This document shows, piece by piece, positions 7,573 to 16,103 of a DNA stretch of 64,000 nucleotides (the stretch's first letter is position 1; each line of letters begins with the position of its first letter). The position numbers were made by a program, and so were the translations under genes. This DNA is from an uncultured Tateyamaria sp. Its GTDB lineage: Bacteria; Pseudomonadota; Alphaproteobacteria; Rhodobacterales; Rhodobacteraceae. A model generated the notes under the pieces. That model made no database searches. It was not told the DNA's origin and was given only the letters and a program-made list of their open reading frames with translations. The stretch lies in contig NZ_CANLVZ010000002.1 in NCBI RefSeq assembly GCF_947494755.1, forward strand, positions 248,001-312,000. Direction: 5' to 3'.

Positions 7573-9294
7573 TTACTGCCAGGATTTGATCAACTCGTCA
7601 TAGGGAACTGTCTTTGGCTCTTCGTCCTCATTTTCCAACTTCGGAAAGGGCGCACCGGCTTGTGCAAACCAGTGCTCTGCACCCATCTCTTCGTTGAGGA
7701 CGGGACCCAGATCACCTTGCACCCCTGCACGCTCAAGACGTTCCAGAACGCGTTCCTGATCGGCGCAAAGCTGATCAAGGGCCTCCTGAGGTGTCTTGGC
7801 ACCGGACATTGCGTCCCCGATGTTCTGCCACCATAGCTGCGCGAGCTTTGGATAGTCAGGCACGTTGGTGCCGGTTGGCGACCACTGAACACGCGCGGGC
7901 GAGCGGTAGAATTCTACCAGACCACCCAGACGGGGTGCGCGTTCGGTGAAGTGCTCGGAGTCGATGGTGGACTCGCGGATGAAGGTCAGACCCACATCAG
8001 ACTTCTTGAGGTCGACGGTCTTGGACACCACGAACTGCGCATAAAGCCATGCGGCCTGCGCGCGATCCACCGGCGTGCTTTCCATCAGCGTCCAGGATCC
8101 TGCGTCCTGATAGCCGATCTTCTGACCCTCTTTCCAATAGACACCGTGAGGCGAAGGGGCCATGCGCCACTTAGGCGTTCCGTCCTCGTTCATCACAGGC
8201 AGATCGGGCAGTACGGTCGCGGCGGTAAAGGCGGTGTACCAGAACATTTGCTGGGCCACATTGCCTTGCGCCGGGATTGGACCCGCTTCGCTGAACGTCA
8301 TGCCTGCGGCGGCAGGGGGCGAGTACTTGTCGAGCCACTCAATCGCCTTGGTCACCGCATAGACAGCTGCGGGTGAGTTTGTGGCACCGCCCCGCGACAC
8401 GCAGGATCCGGTGGGCTGGGAGTTTTCGTTGACGCGAATACCCCATTCATCGACGGGCAGGCCGTTTGGCTCGCCTGCGTCGCCCATGCCAGCCATCGAC
8501 ATCCACGCATCAGTATAGCGCCAGCCAAGGGACGGGTCTTTCTTGCCATAGTCCATATTGCCAAAGACGTCGCCATCCACACCCATGCGCGACAGATCAC
8601 GGCCCGTGAAGAATTCGGCGATGTCCTCGTAAGCAGACCAGTTGACCGGCACACCCAGATCATAGCCAAACTGCTCTTTGAAGTCGGCCTTGTTCTGTTC
8701 GTCGTTGAACCAGTCATAGCGGAACCAGTAAAGGTTCGCGAACTGCTGCGTGGGCAACTGATAGAGCTTGCCATCGGGCCCGGTGGTGAAGGACGTGCCG
8801 ATAAAGTCGTCGATGTCCAACGTCGGCAGGGTCACTTCAGCGCCCTCACCCGCCATCCAGTCGGTCAGGTTGCGCACTTGCTTGTAACGCCAGTGGGTCC
8901 CGATCAGGTCGCTGTCGTTGATATAGGCGTCATAGATGTTTTCGCCCGACTGCATCTGGGTTTGCAGCTTTTCAACCACGTCGCCTTCGCCGATCAGATC
9001 ATGGGTGACCTCGATACCGGTGATGGCCGTGAAGGCCGGCGCAAGCACCTGGCTTTCGTATTCATGGGTCGCGATGGTTTCGGAGACGACCTTGATCTGC
9101 ATCCCCTGATATGGTGCCGCAGCATCCACAAAGAACTGCATCTCTGCCTCTTGGTCCGCACGCGACAGGACCGACACATCGCCGATTTCGCTGTCCAGGA
9201 ACGCCCGTGCGGCGTCCATATCAGCGAACACAGGTGTGCTCATCATGCCAAGTGACAGCACAATTGCCGTACTTGATTTAAGTGAGAATGTCAT
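7573..9294 (-). CDS. glpV: glycerol ABC transporter substrate-binding protein
   Basis: A 573-residue periplasmic binding protein. The signal peptide is MTFSLKSSTAIVLSLGMMSTPVFA, cut after the first 24 or so residues. The length, well above a typical sugar-binding protein, and its position last in an operon of two ATPases, two permeases and a DUF2160 protein match GlpV of the rhizobial GlpSTPQUV glycerol importer. It would capture glycerol in the periplasm and deliver it to GlpPQ. The ATG is supported by GGGAGGAAAG upstream. A hairpin terminator follows its stop. The family assignment is strong by context, while the ligand itself is inferred from characterised relatives. Confidence 0.88.
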   Translation of the reverse strand: MTFSLKSSTAIVLSLGMMSTPVFADMDAARAFLDSEIGDVSVLSRADQEAEMQFFVDAAAPYQGMQIKVVSETIATHEYESQVLAPAFTAITGIEVTHDLIGEGDVVEKLQTQMQSGENIYDAYINDSDLIGTHWRYKQVRNLTDWMAGEGAEVTLPTLDIDDFIGTSFTTGPDGKLYQLPTQQFANLYWFRYDWFNDEQNKADFKEQFGYDLGVPVNWSAYEDIAEFFTGRDLSRMGVDGDVFGNMDYGKKDPSLGWRYTDAWMSMAGMGDAGEPNGLPVDEWGIRVNENSQPTGSCVSRGGATNSPAAVYAVTKAIEWLDKYSPPAAAGMTFSEAGPIPAQGNVAQQMFWYTAFTAATVLPDLPVMNEDGTPKWRMAPSPHGVYWKEGQKIGYQDAGSWTLMESTPVDRAQAAWLYAQFVVSKTVDLKKSDVGLTFIRESTIDSEHFTERAPRLGGLVEFYRSPARVQWSPTGTNVPDYPKLAQLWWQNIGDAMSGAKTPQEALDQLCADQERVLERLERAGVQGDLGPVLNEEMGAEHWFAQAGAPFPKLENEDEEPKTVPYDELIKSWQ

Positions 9295-9372
9295 TCTTTC
9301 CTCCCTATAGGAAATACGTTTATGAAATGGCGCGCGCCAGCATGGTTCGCTGTGTCACGCGCCGGTCCTTGC

Positions 9373-9645
9373 CTAGACCCAACGGAAAACCGCAAAGGCG
9401 TAAACAAGGCAGACAATCAGCGCGAGCGGTTGGTTCGCGCCGACCACGCCCAGCCATGCCAGATTGATAAAGGCAGAGCCGAGCAGTGTGATAAAGAGAC
9501 GATCGCCGCGCGTCGTCTCAAGTCGTAAGACCCCTTTGCGGGGCGTTTCGGGAAATTTGATCGCCAGCACGGTGAACACCGTCAAAATGGCTGCGATGCA
9601 GATGAAAAACAGGGCCGTGGGCCACGTCCATGCCATCCAATCCAT
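9373..9645 (-). CDS. glpU: DUF2160 small membrane protein of the glycerol transporter
   Basis: A 90-residue integral membrane protein with about three hydrophobic segments (around residues 8-28, 50-68 and 70-88). Proteins of this family (DUF2160) are found almost only inside GlpSTPQ-V type ABC operons, where the gene has been called glpU. Its role is not established; a structural or assembly role in the permease is possible. It lies between the second permease gene and the binding-protein gene, with a GGGAGATC ribosome site before the ATG. The gene symbol is taken from operon position, so it is less certain than the family. Confidence 0.78.
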   Translation of the reverse strand: MDWMAWTWPTALFFICIAAILTVFTVLAIKFPETPRKGVLRLETTRGDRLFITLLGSAFINLAWLGVVGANQPLALIVCLVYAFAVFRWV

Positions 9646-9672
9646 GTTGATCTCCCTTTTAAAATTGCGCTG

Positions 9673-10539
9673 TTACACGCGACCCAGGGCAAAACCCTTG
9701 GCGATGTAGTTGCGCACGAAATAAATGACCAAAGCGCCGGGCACGATTGTCAGAACCCCCGCCGCTGCCAGCACGCCCCAGTCAATACCTGCCGCCCCTT
9801 GCGTCCGTGTCATGATCGCTGAGATCGGTTTCGCGTCCACGGTGGTCAGCGTGCGGCTCAGCAGCAGTTCGACCCAACTGAACATGAAACAGAAGAACGC
9901 AGCGACCCCGATCCCCGACGCAATAAGCGGCGTGAAAATCTTGATGAAGAAGCGGCCAAAGCTGTAGCCGTCAAGGTAAGCCGTCTCGTCAATTTCCTTT
10001 GGGACCCCGCGCATGAACCCCTCAAGGATCCAGACCGCCAGCGGCACATTGAACAGGCAATGCGCCAAGGCCACCGCGATGTGGGTGTCGAACAGGCCGA
10101 CGGACGAATACAGCTGAAAGAATGGCAGCGCAAACACCGCAGGCGGGGCCATCCGGTTGGTCAGCAGCCAGAAAAACAGGTGCTTGTCGCCCATGAAATG
10201 ATAGCGGCTGAACGCATAGGCCGCAGGCAATGCGACGGCCAATGAGATCACCGTGTTCATCACCACATAGATGATCGAGTTGATATAGCCGCTGTACCAT
10301 GCCGGGTCCGTCAGGATGGTCACGTAGTTGTCGAATGTCAGGTTGCGTGGCCACAGCGTGAACGTGTTCAGCACCTCGGTGTTGGTCTTGAGGCTCATGT
10401 TGATCAACCAGTAGATCGGCAACATCAGGAACACGAGATAAAGCGTCATGACCACGACCGACCCTTTGACGCGGAATGGTTTGCGCGCGCGCTCGGCGGC
10501 GGGCTTGGCGGCGGCTTGGGTGAGGGTTGCATCGCTCAT
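9673..10539 (-). CDS. glpQ: glycerol ABC transporter permease GlpQ
   Basis: A 288-residue inner-membrane permease of the MalG/CUT1 type. Hydrophobic helices include GSVVVMTLYLVFLMLPIYWL near the N-terminus. The cytoplasmic EAA loop that docks on the ATPases is seen in KEIDETAYLDGYSFGRFF. It pairs with GlpP, whose gene ends three bases upstream. It would form half of the channel that moves glycerol inward. Its N-terminal extension (about 20 residues rich in Ala, Lys and Arg) is cytoplasmic. The role comes from homology and operon structure. Confidence 0.88.
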   Translation of the reverse strand: MSDATLTQAAAKPAAERARKPFRVKGSVVVMTLYLVFLMLPIYWLINMSLKTNTEVLNTFTLWPRNLTFDNYVTILTDPAWYSGYINSIIYVVMNTVISLAVALPAAYAFSRYHFMGDKHLFFWLLTNRMAPPAVFALPFFQLYSSVGLFDTHIAVALAHCLFNVPLAVWILEGFMRGVPKEIDETAYLDGYSFGRFFIKIFTPLIASGIGVAAFFCFMFSWVELLLSRTLTTVDAKPISAIMTRTQGAAGIDWGVLAAAGVLTIVPGALVIYFVRNYIAKGFALGRV

Positions 10540-10542
10540 GGC

Positions 10543-11412
10543 CTAGCCCTCGTTCTTTTCCACGGTCGTCATGACCGTGTAGAACACATAGGAAATCAGC
10601 AGGATCACCAGATAATACATGATCGAAAACGCCGCTGCGGGGCCAAGGTCAAACTGCCCAAGCGCCATCTTGACAAGGTCAATGGACAGCAAGGTCGTGG
10701 CATTGCCCGGCCCCCCACCCGTGACCACAAACGGCTCGGTATAGATCATAAAGCTGTCCATGAATCGCAACAATATCGCGATCATCAGCACACCCATCAT
10801 CTTTGGCAACTCGATGTAGCGGAAGATCGCCCATCGGCTGGCCTGATCGATCTTGGCGGCCTGATAATAAGCGTCTGGAATGGATTTGAGACCAGCAAAG
10901 GCCAGCAAGGCCACAAGCGACGTCCAGTGCCAGACATCCATGATGATGATCGTGGCCCAGGCGGCAAATGTGTCCTGCGTGTAGTTGTAGGAAATACCAA
11001 GCGCATCGAGCGTATAGCCCAGCAATCCGATGTCCACGCGGCCAAAGATCTGCCAGATCGTGCCCACCACATTCCACGGGATCAGCAAGGGCAGCGACAT
11101 AACCACCAGACAAAAGCTGGACCAAAATCCTCTTTTGGGCATGTTGAGCGCGACAAAGACCCCAAGGGGAATTTGAATGGCGAGGATGATGGCCGAGAAC
11201 ATCAATTGCCGCCCCAACGCATCCCACATCCGGTCAGAATCGAGCATCTCGGCAAACCATTCAAGGCCCACCCAGAAAAACTCGTTCTGCCCGAACGTGT
11301 CCTGCACCGAGTAGTTCACCACCGTCATCAGCGGGATCACCGCCGAAAAGGCGACAAGGATCAGCACCGGAAGGATCAGGAACCATGCTTTTTGATTTAC
11401 GGTCTTTTCCAT
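10543..11412 (-). CDS. glpP: glycerol ABC transporter permease GlpP
   Basis: A 289-residue permease of the MalF/UgpA type. It has about six membrane segments, beginning with AWFLILPVLILVAFSAVIPL, and an EAA-like loop in SIPDAYYQAAKIDQASRW. The ATG overlaps the TGA of glpT by one base (TGATG), pointing to coupled translation. With GlpQ it forms the membrane channel of the glycerol importer. Nothing unusual is visible in length or codon use compared with its neighbours. Confidence 0.88.
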   Translation of the reverse strand: MEKTVNQKAWFLILPVLILVAFSAVIPLMTVVNYSVQDTFGQNEFFWVGLEWFAEMLDSDRMWDALGRQLMFSAIILAIQIPLGVFVALNMPKRGFWSSFCLVVMSLPLLIPWNVVGTIWQIFGRVDIGLLGYTLDALGISYNYTQDTFAAWATIIIMDVWHWTSLVALLAFAGLKSIPDAYYQAAKIDQASRWAIFRYIELPKMMGVLMIAILLRFMDSFMIYTEPFVVTGGGPGNATTLLSIDLVKMALGQFDLGPAAAFSIMYYLVILLISYVFYTVMTTVEKNEG

Positions 11413-12488
11413 CAGGCGGCCTTTCCGTGTTTCAGCCAGTCATTCACGTAGACGTTCACGCGGGCAGGATCGAAGGTGATGTTGGTCATGTCGGGCGTGA
11501 TCGGTTGATCCTCATCCGCCAGAATGTTGATGGGGCTACCGAACAACTCGGCGCGCACGATTTTGTGGCGGCCTACGTCCTCAACCCGCCGAACCTTGAC
11601 GGGCAGGCCGGGTCCATCGGTCAGCGTCACAAATTCAGGCCGCACCCCGAGTTCAATTTTGCCCTCCAACACGTCATGTCGATGGGTCAGTGCGATTTCC
11701 GTGCCATGCACCACGGCCGTCTTGCCGATCACAGCGGCCGGGATCACGTTCATCCCCGGTGAGCCGATGAAGTAGCCGACAAATGTGTGCTGGGGCGTAT
11801 CGAATAGCTCTTGCGGGGTGCCGATCTGCACCACTCGCCCGTCATACATGACCACCACCTTGTCCGCAAAAGTCAGCGCCTCCGTCTGGTCGTGCGTGAC
11901 GTAAATCATCGTGTGCCCAAAATCGTGGTGCAGCGATTTCAACTGCGTGCGCAATTCCCACTTCATGTGCGGGTCGATCACTGTCAGGGGCTCGTCGAAC
12001 AGCAAGGCGTTCACGTCCTCACGCACCATGCCCCGCCCGAGTGAGATTTTCTGTTTCGCATCCGCCGTCAGACCACGGGCGCGCTTGTCCAGTTCCGCCT
12101 CCATCCCGATCATGGCACCGATCTGCTGCACCCGTTCGGCGATATATTTGGGGTCAGCGCCCCGGTTCTTGAGGGGGAAAGCAAGGTTCGCGCGCACCGT
12201 CATCGTGTCATAGACCACCGGAAACTGGAACACCTGCGCGATGTTGCGATCCGCTGTGCTGGCTTCTGTCACGTCCTTGCCATCAAACAGAATGCGCCCC
12301 TGACTGGGGTGCAAAAGGCCAGAAATGATGTTGAGCAACGTCGATTTGCCGCAGCCCGATGCCCCAAGCAGCGCATAGGCTTCGCCATCGGACCAGACGT
12401 GGTTCAATTCCTTGAGCGCAAAGTCCTCTTCGCCCTTTGGGTTGGGACTGTAGGAATGCGCCAGATTGTCGAGGGTGATTTCTGCCAT
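11412..12488 (-). CDS. glpT: glycerol ABC transporter ATPase GlpT
   Basis: A 358-residue ATPase with Walker A LGASGCGKST (residues 41-50), Q-loop VFQFP, Walker B ALLFDEPLTVID and switch His in YVTHDQTEA, then a C-terminal regulatory OB-type domain of about 110 residues. The ABC signature is strongly divergent: the usual LSGGQ is LTADAKQ at residues 140-146. The partner GlpS has a normal signature, so the pair should have one canonical and one weak ATP site. The start at 12488 gives MAEITLDNL; a longer frame runs into glpS and is rejected. This GlpT is unrelated to the enteric glycerol-3-phosphate antiporter of the same name. Confidence 0.87.
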   Translation of the reverse strand: MAEITLDNLAHSYSPNPKGEEDFALKELNHVWSDGEAYALLGASGCGKSTLLNIISGLLHPSQGRILFDGKDVTEASTADRNIAQVFQFPVVYDTMTVRANLAFPLKNRGADPKYIAERVQQIGAMIGMEAELDKRARGLTADAKQKISLGRGMVREDVNALLFDEPLTVIDPHMKWELRTQLKSLHHDFGHTMIYVTHDQTEALTFADKVVVMYDGRVVQIGTPQELFDTPQHTFVGYFIGSPGMNVIPAAVIGKTAVVHGTEIALTHRHDVLEGKIELGVRPEFVTLTDGPGLPVKVRRVEDVGRHKIVRAELFGSPINILADEDQPITPDMTNITFDPARVNVYVNDWLKHGKAA

Positions 12489-12501
12489 TGCTATCGCTCC
12501 C

Positions 12502-13590
12502 TCACGCGGCCATGGCGTAGGCAGCCGGGGCCACCAGATCGCCCGTTTCACTAAAGATGTAGATGTGGCGCGGATCGATATGCACGTCCAAGGCAGCCCC
12601 CAGTTCGAGGTCATGGATGCCGTGCACCAGCCCGACCCAACTGTCGCCGTGGTGATCGAGGTGAATAAAGGTTTCCGACCCCGTCAACTCGGTCACGTTC
12701 AGCTTTGTGGCAAAGGTCAGGGCGGTGCCGACCTGGCCCTGCAACTCCACATGATTGGGACGAAACCCCGCCAGATATTGACCATCAGCCAGAGTGGCCA
12801 GCGGCCCTGTGGCCGCAGCGGACTGCGCGTCGCCAAAAGTGATCGTGCCACCCGCCTTGCTCACTTTCAGGAAATTCATCGGCGGGTCGCTGAACACGCG
12901 GGCCGTGGTCGCATCTGCGGGCTGGCGGTACACATCCGGGGTCAGACCGAACTGGCGCACCTCGCCTTGCCACAGGGCGGCAGTATTGCCACCCAGCAAC
13001 AACGCCTCTTCGGGTTCGGTCGTGGCATAGACAAAAATCGAGCCCGCCTCTTCAAAGATTTTGGGGATCTCGACGCGCAACTCTTCGCGCAGTTTGTAGT
13101 CGAGGTTTGCCAGCGGTTCATCCAGCAGCACCAGCCCCGCATCCTTGACCAAAGCCCGCGCGAGGGCACAGCGCTGTTGCTGACCGCCTGACAGTTCCAA
13201 CGGCTTGCGATCCAACATCGCCGAAAGCTGCATGAGGTCCGCCGATTTGCGAACGGCCGCGTCAATCTCGGCCTTGGATTTGCCCATCAGACGCAAGGGC
13301 GAGGCGATATTGTCGTAAACAGTCATCGAGGGGTAGTTGATGAATTGCTGATAGACCATGGCGACTTTTCGGTCCTGCACGCGCATGCCCGTCACATCTT
13401 CGCCTTGCCAGAACACCTGCCCGGTGGTGGGCATATCCAGTCCTGCCATCAGCCGCATCAGGGACGTCTTGCCCGAAAGCGTCGGCCCAAGCAGGACATT
13501 CATCGTCCCCTTGTTCAGCGTCAGGTTGGTGGGATGGATATGCGGGACCCCATCCACCACCTTTGAGACATTGCGCAATTCGAGTGTCAT
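12502..13590 (-). CDS. glpS: glycerol ABC transporter ATPase GlpS
   Basis: A 362-residue ATPase and first gene of the operon. Walker A is GPTLSGKTS, the signature LSGGQQQR is canonical, Walker B is VLLDEPLANLD, and a C-terminal substrate-regulatory domain follows. The switch histidine position reads YATTEPEEA, with no His where most relatives have TH, so this site may be altered in the opposite way from that of GlpT. A GGGGGAACGACA ribosome site precedes the ATG. The operon order is glpS-glpT-glpP-glpQ-glpU-glpV. No glpD, glpK or DeoR-type regulator lies next to it in this window. Confidence 0.87.
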   Translation of the reverse strand: MTLELRNVSKVVDGVPHIHPTNLTLNKGTMNVLLGPTLSGKTSLMRLMAGLDMPTTGQVFWQGEDVTGMRVQDRKVAMVYQQFINYPSMTVYDNIASPLRLMGKSKAEIDAAVRKSADLMQLSAMLDRKPLELSGGQQQRCALARALVKDAGLVLLDEPLANLDYKLREELRVEIPKIFEEAGSIFVYATTEPEEALLLGGNTAALWQGEVRQFGLTPDVYRQPADATTARVFSDPPMNFLKVSKAGGTITFGDAQSAAATGPLATLADGQYLAGFRPNHVELQGQVGTALTFATKLNVTELTGSETFIHLDHHGDSWVGLVHGIHDLELGAALDVHIDPRHIYIFSETGDLVAPAAYAMAA

Positions 13591-13772
13591 TGTCGTTCCC
13601 CCTTACGCCGCAGCCCCGGACATATCATACTGCCACAGATCGCACGTGATCCAAGTGTAGAGTTTAGCAATACGCGCGCGTTTGCAACGGGTCGTTGATG
13701 GCACTGCGTGTTGCGAAGATGTGGCAACCAGAGTTGGCCATGTCGCACGACATGCAATTGGCCACTCAGGCA

Positions 13773-13800
13773 GGCATGGCCGGACACACCCGGCCATGCC
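13773..13800. terminator. strong hairpin downstream of cpdB
   Basis: A perfect 11-base-pair stem, GGCATGGCCGG with CCGGCCATGCC, around ACACAC, starts eight bases past the cpdB stop codon. There is no T run, so it may terminate with Rho or protect the 3' end. The rest of 13591-13772 should hold the glp operon promoter, but I could not pick a convincing one. Confidence 0.5.
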
Positions 13801-13808
13801 ATCTGGGT

Positions 13809-15764
13809 CTAGAGCGAGATCCGGAAGCGCGCAAACCCGTCCGGGCCGTCTCCGGCAGGTTCAATGTTCACGTCGACCTGATCAAGATAGGCGGTCGCCG
13901 CAGGCCCTGTGTCGAACAGCACCGTGCTGCCTTCCATCGGGGCAAAAGACCAGTTGCTGTCGGCGCGCGGGCTGATCGTGCCCTTTTCGACGATGTAGCG
14001 CACGATGATGTCGCGGTTCGTATCGGGCCCCTCGAACACCGTCGTTTCCGAGGTCGCACCCGGGAAATTCCCGCCGCCGCCCGCGCGGTAGTTGTTCGTT
14101 GCGATAATGAACTCGGCCCCCAGATCAAGCGGCGCGCCACTATAAGTAAGGTTGACGATGCGGCTGGCGTTTTCGTCCAGCAATTCACCTTTGGGGTCGT
14201 ATTTCGACGGCTGTGACAGGTCCATCTGGTAAGACACCCCATCAATCACATCAAAGTTGTAGCTCGGGAATTCAGGGTTGAGCAGAACCACATCCTGCGC
14301 GCCCGGCTCCACCTGGTTGAACATGCCCGCCGAGCGTTCCAGCCAATCCTTGACCTGCTGGCCGGTAACACGCACCGCGCGGACGGTGTTAGGATAGAGG
14401 TAAAGGTCTGAGACGTTCTTGATCGCCACATCGCCCTTGGGAACATCGGTGAAATACTCCGGGCCTCCGCGCCCACCAGCCTTGAACGGCGCGGCGGCGG
14501 AGAGGATCGGCAGACCCTCATGCTCGGTCCCTTTCATCATCTCCTCAATGTACCAAAGCTGGGCGATGGACACGATCTGGACCGATGGATCATCGGCAAC
14601 CAGCGCGAAATAGCTGTGCAGCGGCGCGTCGGTCTTGCCAACGGCCCGGCGCACGTAGGCGAGGGTTTCGTCATGTTCGGTCTGCGCAGCGGCCAAGACC
14701 GCCGGATCGCTTTCGACAAGTGCCGTGACGGACCGGTCCTCGTTGCGTTTGGAGATCGGGCGGGCCTCAGACACGGCGGACACGACGCGCCACGCATTGC
14801 CGTCCTTTTCGAGCAACAGGTCGATCAGACCCATATGACTGCCCCAGAAGCCGCCCATGGTCGCGGGGGTGCCCATCAAGGTGCCTGCGTCCACATCCGC
14901 GCCTGCAAAATCCGCATAGTCGGGCGATGGAAATACCAGATGGCTGTGCCCCGTCAGAATGGCGTCGACGCCCTCAAGCCCGGCCAGGGGGACGGCCGCG
15001 TTCTCCATACCATCGGACGCATCCGCCGCGCCAATACCGGAATGGGACAACACGACTATGATGTCGGCCCCCTGCTCTTTCATCTGCGGGATATACGCCT
15101 TGGCGGTCTCAATGATGTCGCGGGCCTGCACGTTGCCTTCGAGATGGCGGCGATCCCAGTTCATGACCTGGGGCGGCGTAAACCCGATCAGGCCAACCTT
15201 GATGTCATGCGCCGCGCCAGCGCCGTCGGTCACGCTGTGATCCAGGATGACGTAAGGCGGGATCAGGGTCTTGTCCTTGGTCGGATCGCTGCCCAATTCC
15301 AGCGCAATGTTGGCGTTCACCACCGGGAAGTTGGCCCCCGCCAACGCCTTCATCAGGAAGTCTATGCCATAGTTGAATTCGTGGTTGCCAAGGGTCGAGG
15401 CATCAAAGCCAAGCGCATTCATCGCCTCGATGACAGGGTGGGTGTCACCCTCTTTCATGCCACGTTCATAAGCGATGTAGTCGCCCATCGGATTGCCCTG
15501 CAAAAAGTCACCATTGTCGATCAGCAGCGCATTGGACGCCTCGGCCCGGACAGCATTGATCAGCGAGGCGGTGCGGGCCAACCCGACCGTGTCGCGCGGC
15601 TTGTCCGCATAATAATCGTAAGGGAACACATGCACGTGCAGGTCAGTCGTTTCCATGATCCGCAGGTGGGCCTGATTTGTCGCCGCATTGGCCGAAAACG
15701 GATGCAACGCAATCAGACCAGCGGTGCTTGCGAGAAATCTGCGACGGTTGAGGGTGAGCGACAT
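13809..15764 (-). CDS. cpdB: periplasmic 2',3'-cyclic nucleotide phosphodiesterase/3'-nucleotidase
   Basis: A 651-residue bifunctional CpdB-type enzyme. The N-terminus NRRRFLASTAGLIALHPFSANA looks like a Tat signal, so export in folded form is likely. The calcineurin-like metallophosphoesterase domain follows, with METTDLHVHVFPYDYY, NGDFLQGNP, TLGNHEFNYG and TGHSHLVFP supplying the metal ligands. The C-terminal 5'-nucleotidase domain carries the substrate-stacking region. It scavenges nucleotides from degraded RNA outside the inner membrane. I chose the start at 15764, preceded by CAGGAGTCGTC; the longer frame adds 28 residues without family support. It is a single-gene unit. Confidence 0.9.
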   Translation of the reverse strand: MSLTLNRRRFLASTAGLIALHPFSANAATNQAHLRIMETTDLHVHVFPYDYYADKPRDTVGLARTASLINAVRAEASNALLIDNGDFLQGNPMGDYIAYERGMKEGDTHPVIEAMNALGFDASTLGNHEFNYGIDFLMKALAGANFPVVNANIALELGSDPTKDKTLIPPYVILDHSVTDGAGAAHDIKVGLIGFTPPQVMNWDRRHLEGNVQARDIIETAKAYIPQMKEQGADIIVVLSHSGIGAADASDGMENAAVPLAGLEGVDAILTGHSHLVFPSPDYADFAGADVDAGTLMGTPATMGGFWGSHMGLIDLLLEKDGNAWRVVSAVSEARPISKRNEDRSVTALVESDPAVLAAAQTEHDETLAYVRRAVGKTDAPLHSYFALVADDPSVQIVSIAQLWYIEEMMKGTEHEGLPILSAAAPFKAGGRGGPEYFTDVPKGDVAIKNVSDLYLYPNTVRAVRVTGQQVKDWLERSAGMFNQVEPGAQDVVLLNPEFPSYNFDVIDGVSYQMDLSQPSKYDPKGELLDENASRIVNLTYSGAPLDLGAEFIIATNNYRAGGGGNFPGATSETTVFEGPDTNRDIIVRYIVEKGTISPRADSNWSFAPMEGSTVLFDTGPAATAYLDQVDVNIEPAGDGPDGFARFRISL

Positions 15765-16103
15765 GACGACTCCTGAAGGTTGGCTGTGATGTAGGCTATC
15801 ACGCGAGTGTAAGCACTGGATGACAACCCGCAAAGCGCGAAATCGCAACCCTGAAAGTGGCTTTTCCGCCCCCGATCAGCGGGACCAAGCCGATGACCAA
15901 GACCGTTATTGTGGCAAGCACGACGATCCGTCATTCTAATTCATATTTTCTAAACCGACCGCATGTCGCTGATGTGCTGGCAGGCATTTTTCGCCACCCC
16001 TTGCCATCAGATAACGCCATGTTTGGGCCCGTTCGCGTGATCGGCATGGGCCAATTTATTGAACTGAACGCAAATTTTTGAAGCAATTGAATGAGGTTCC
16101 GCC
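15765..16103. other. intergenic region, no gene seen
   Basis: This 339-base divergent region separates cpdB from the LysM gene. It becomes AT-rich toward its right end. It must hold both promoters, but I see no clear sigma-70 pair, operator or RNA structure. Confidence 0.5.
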
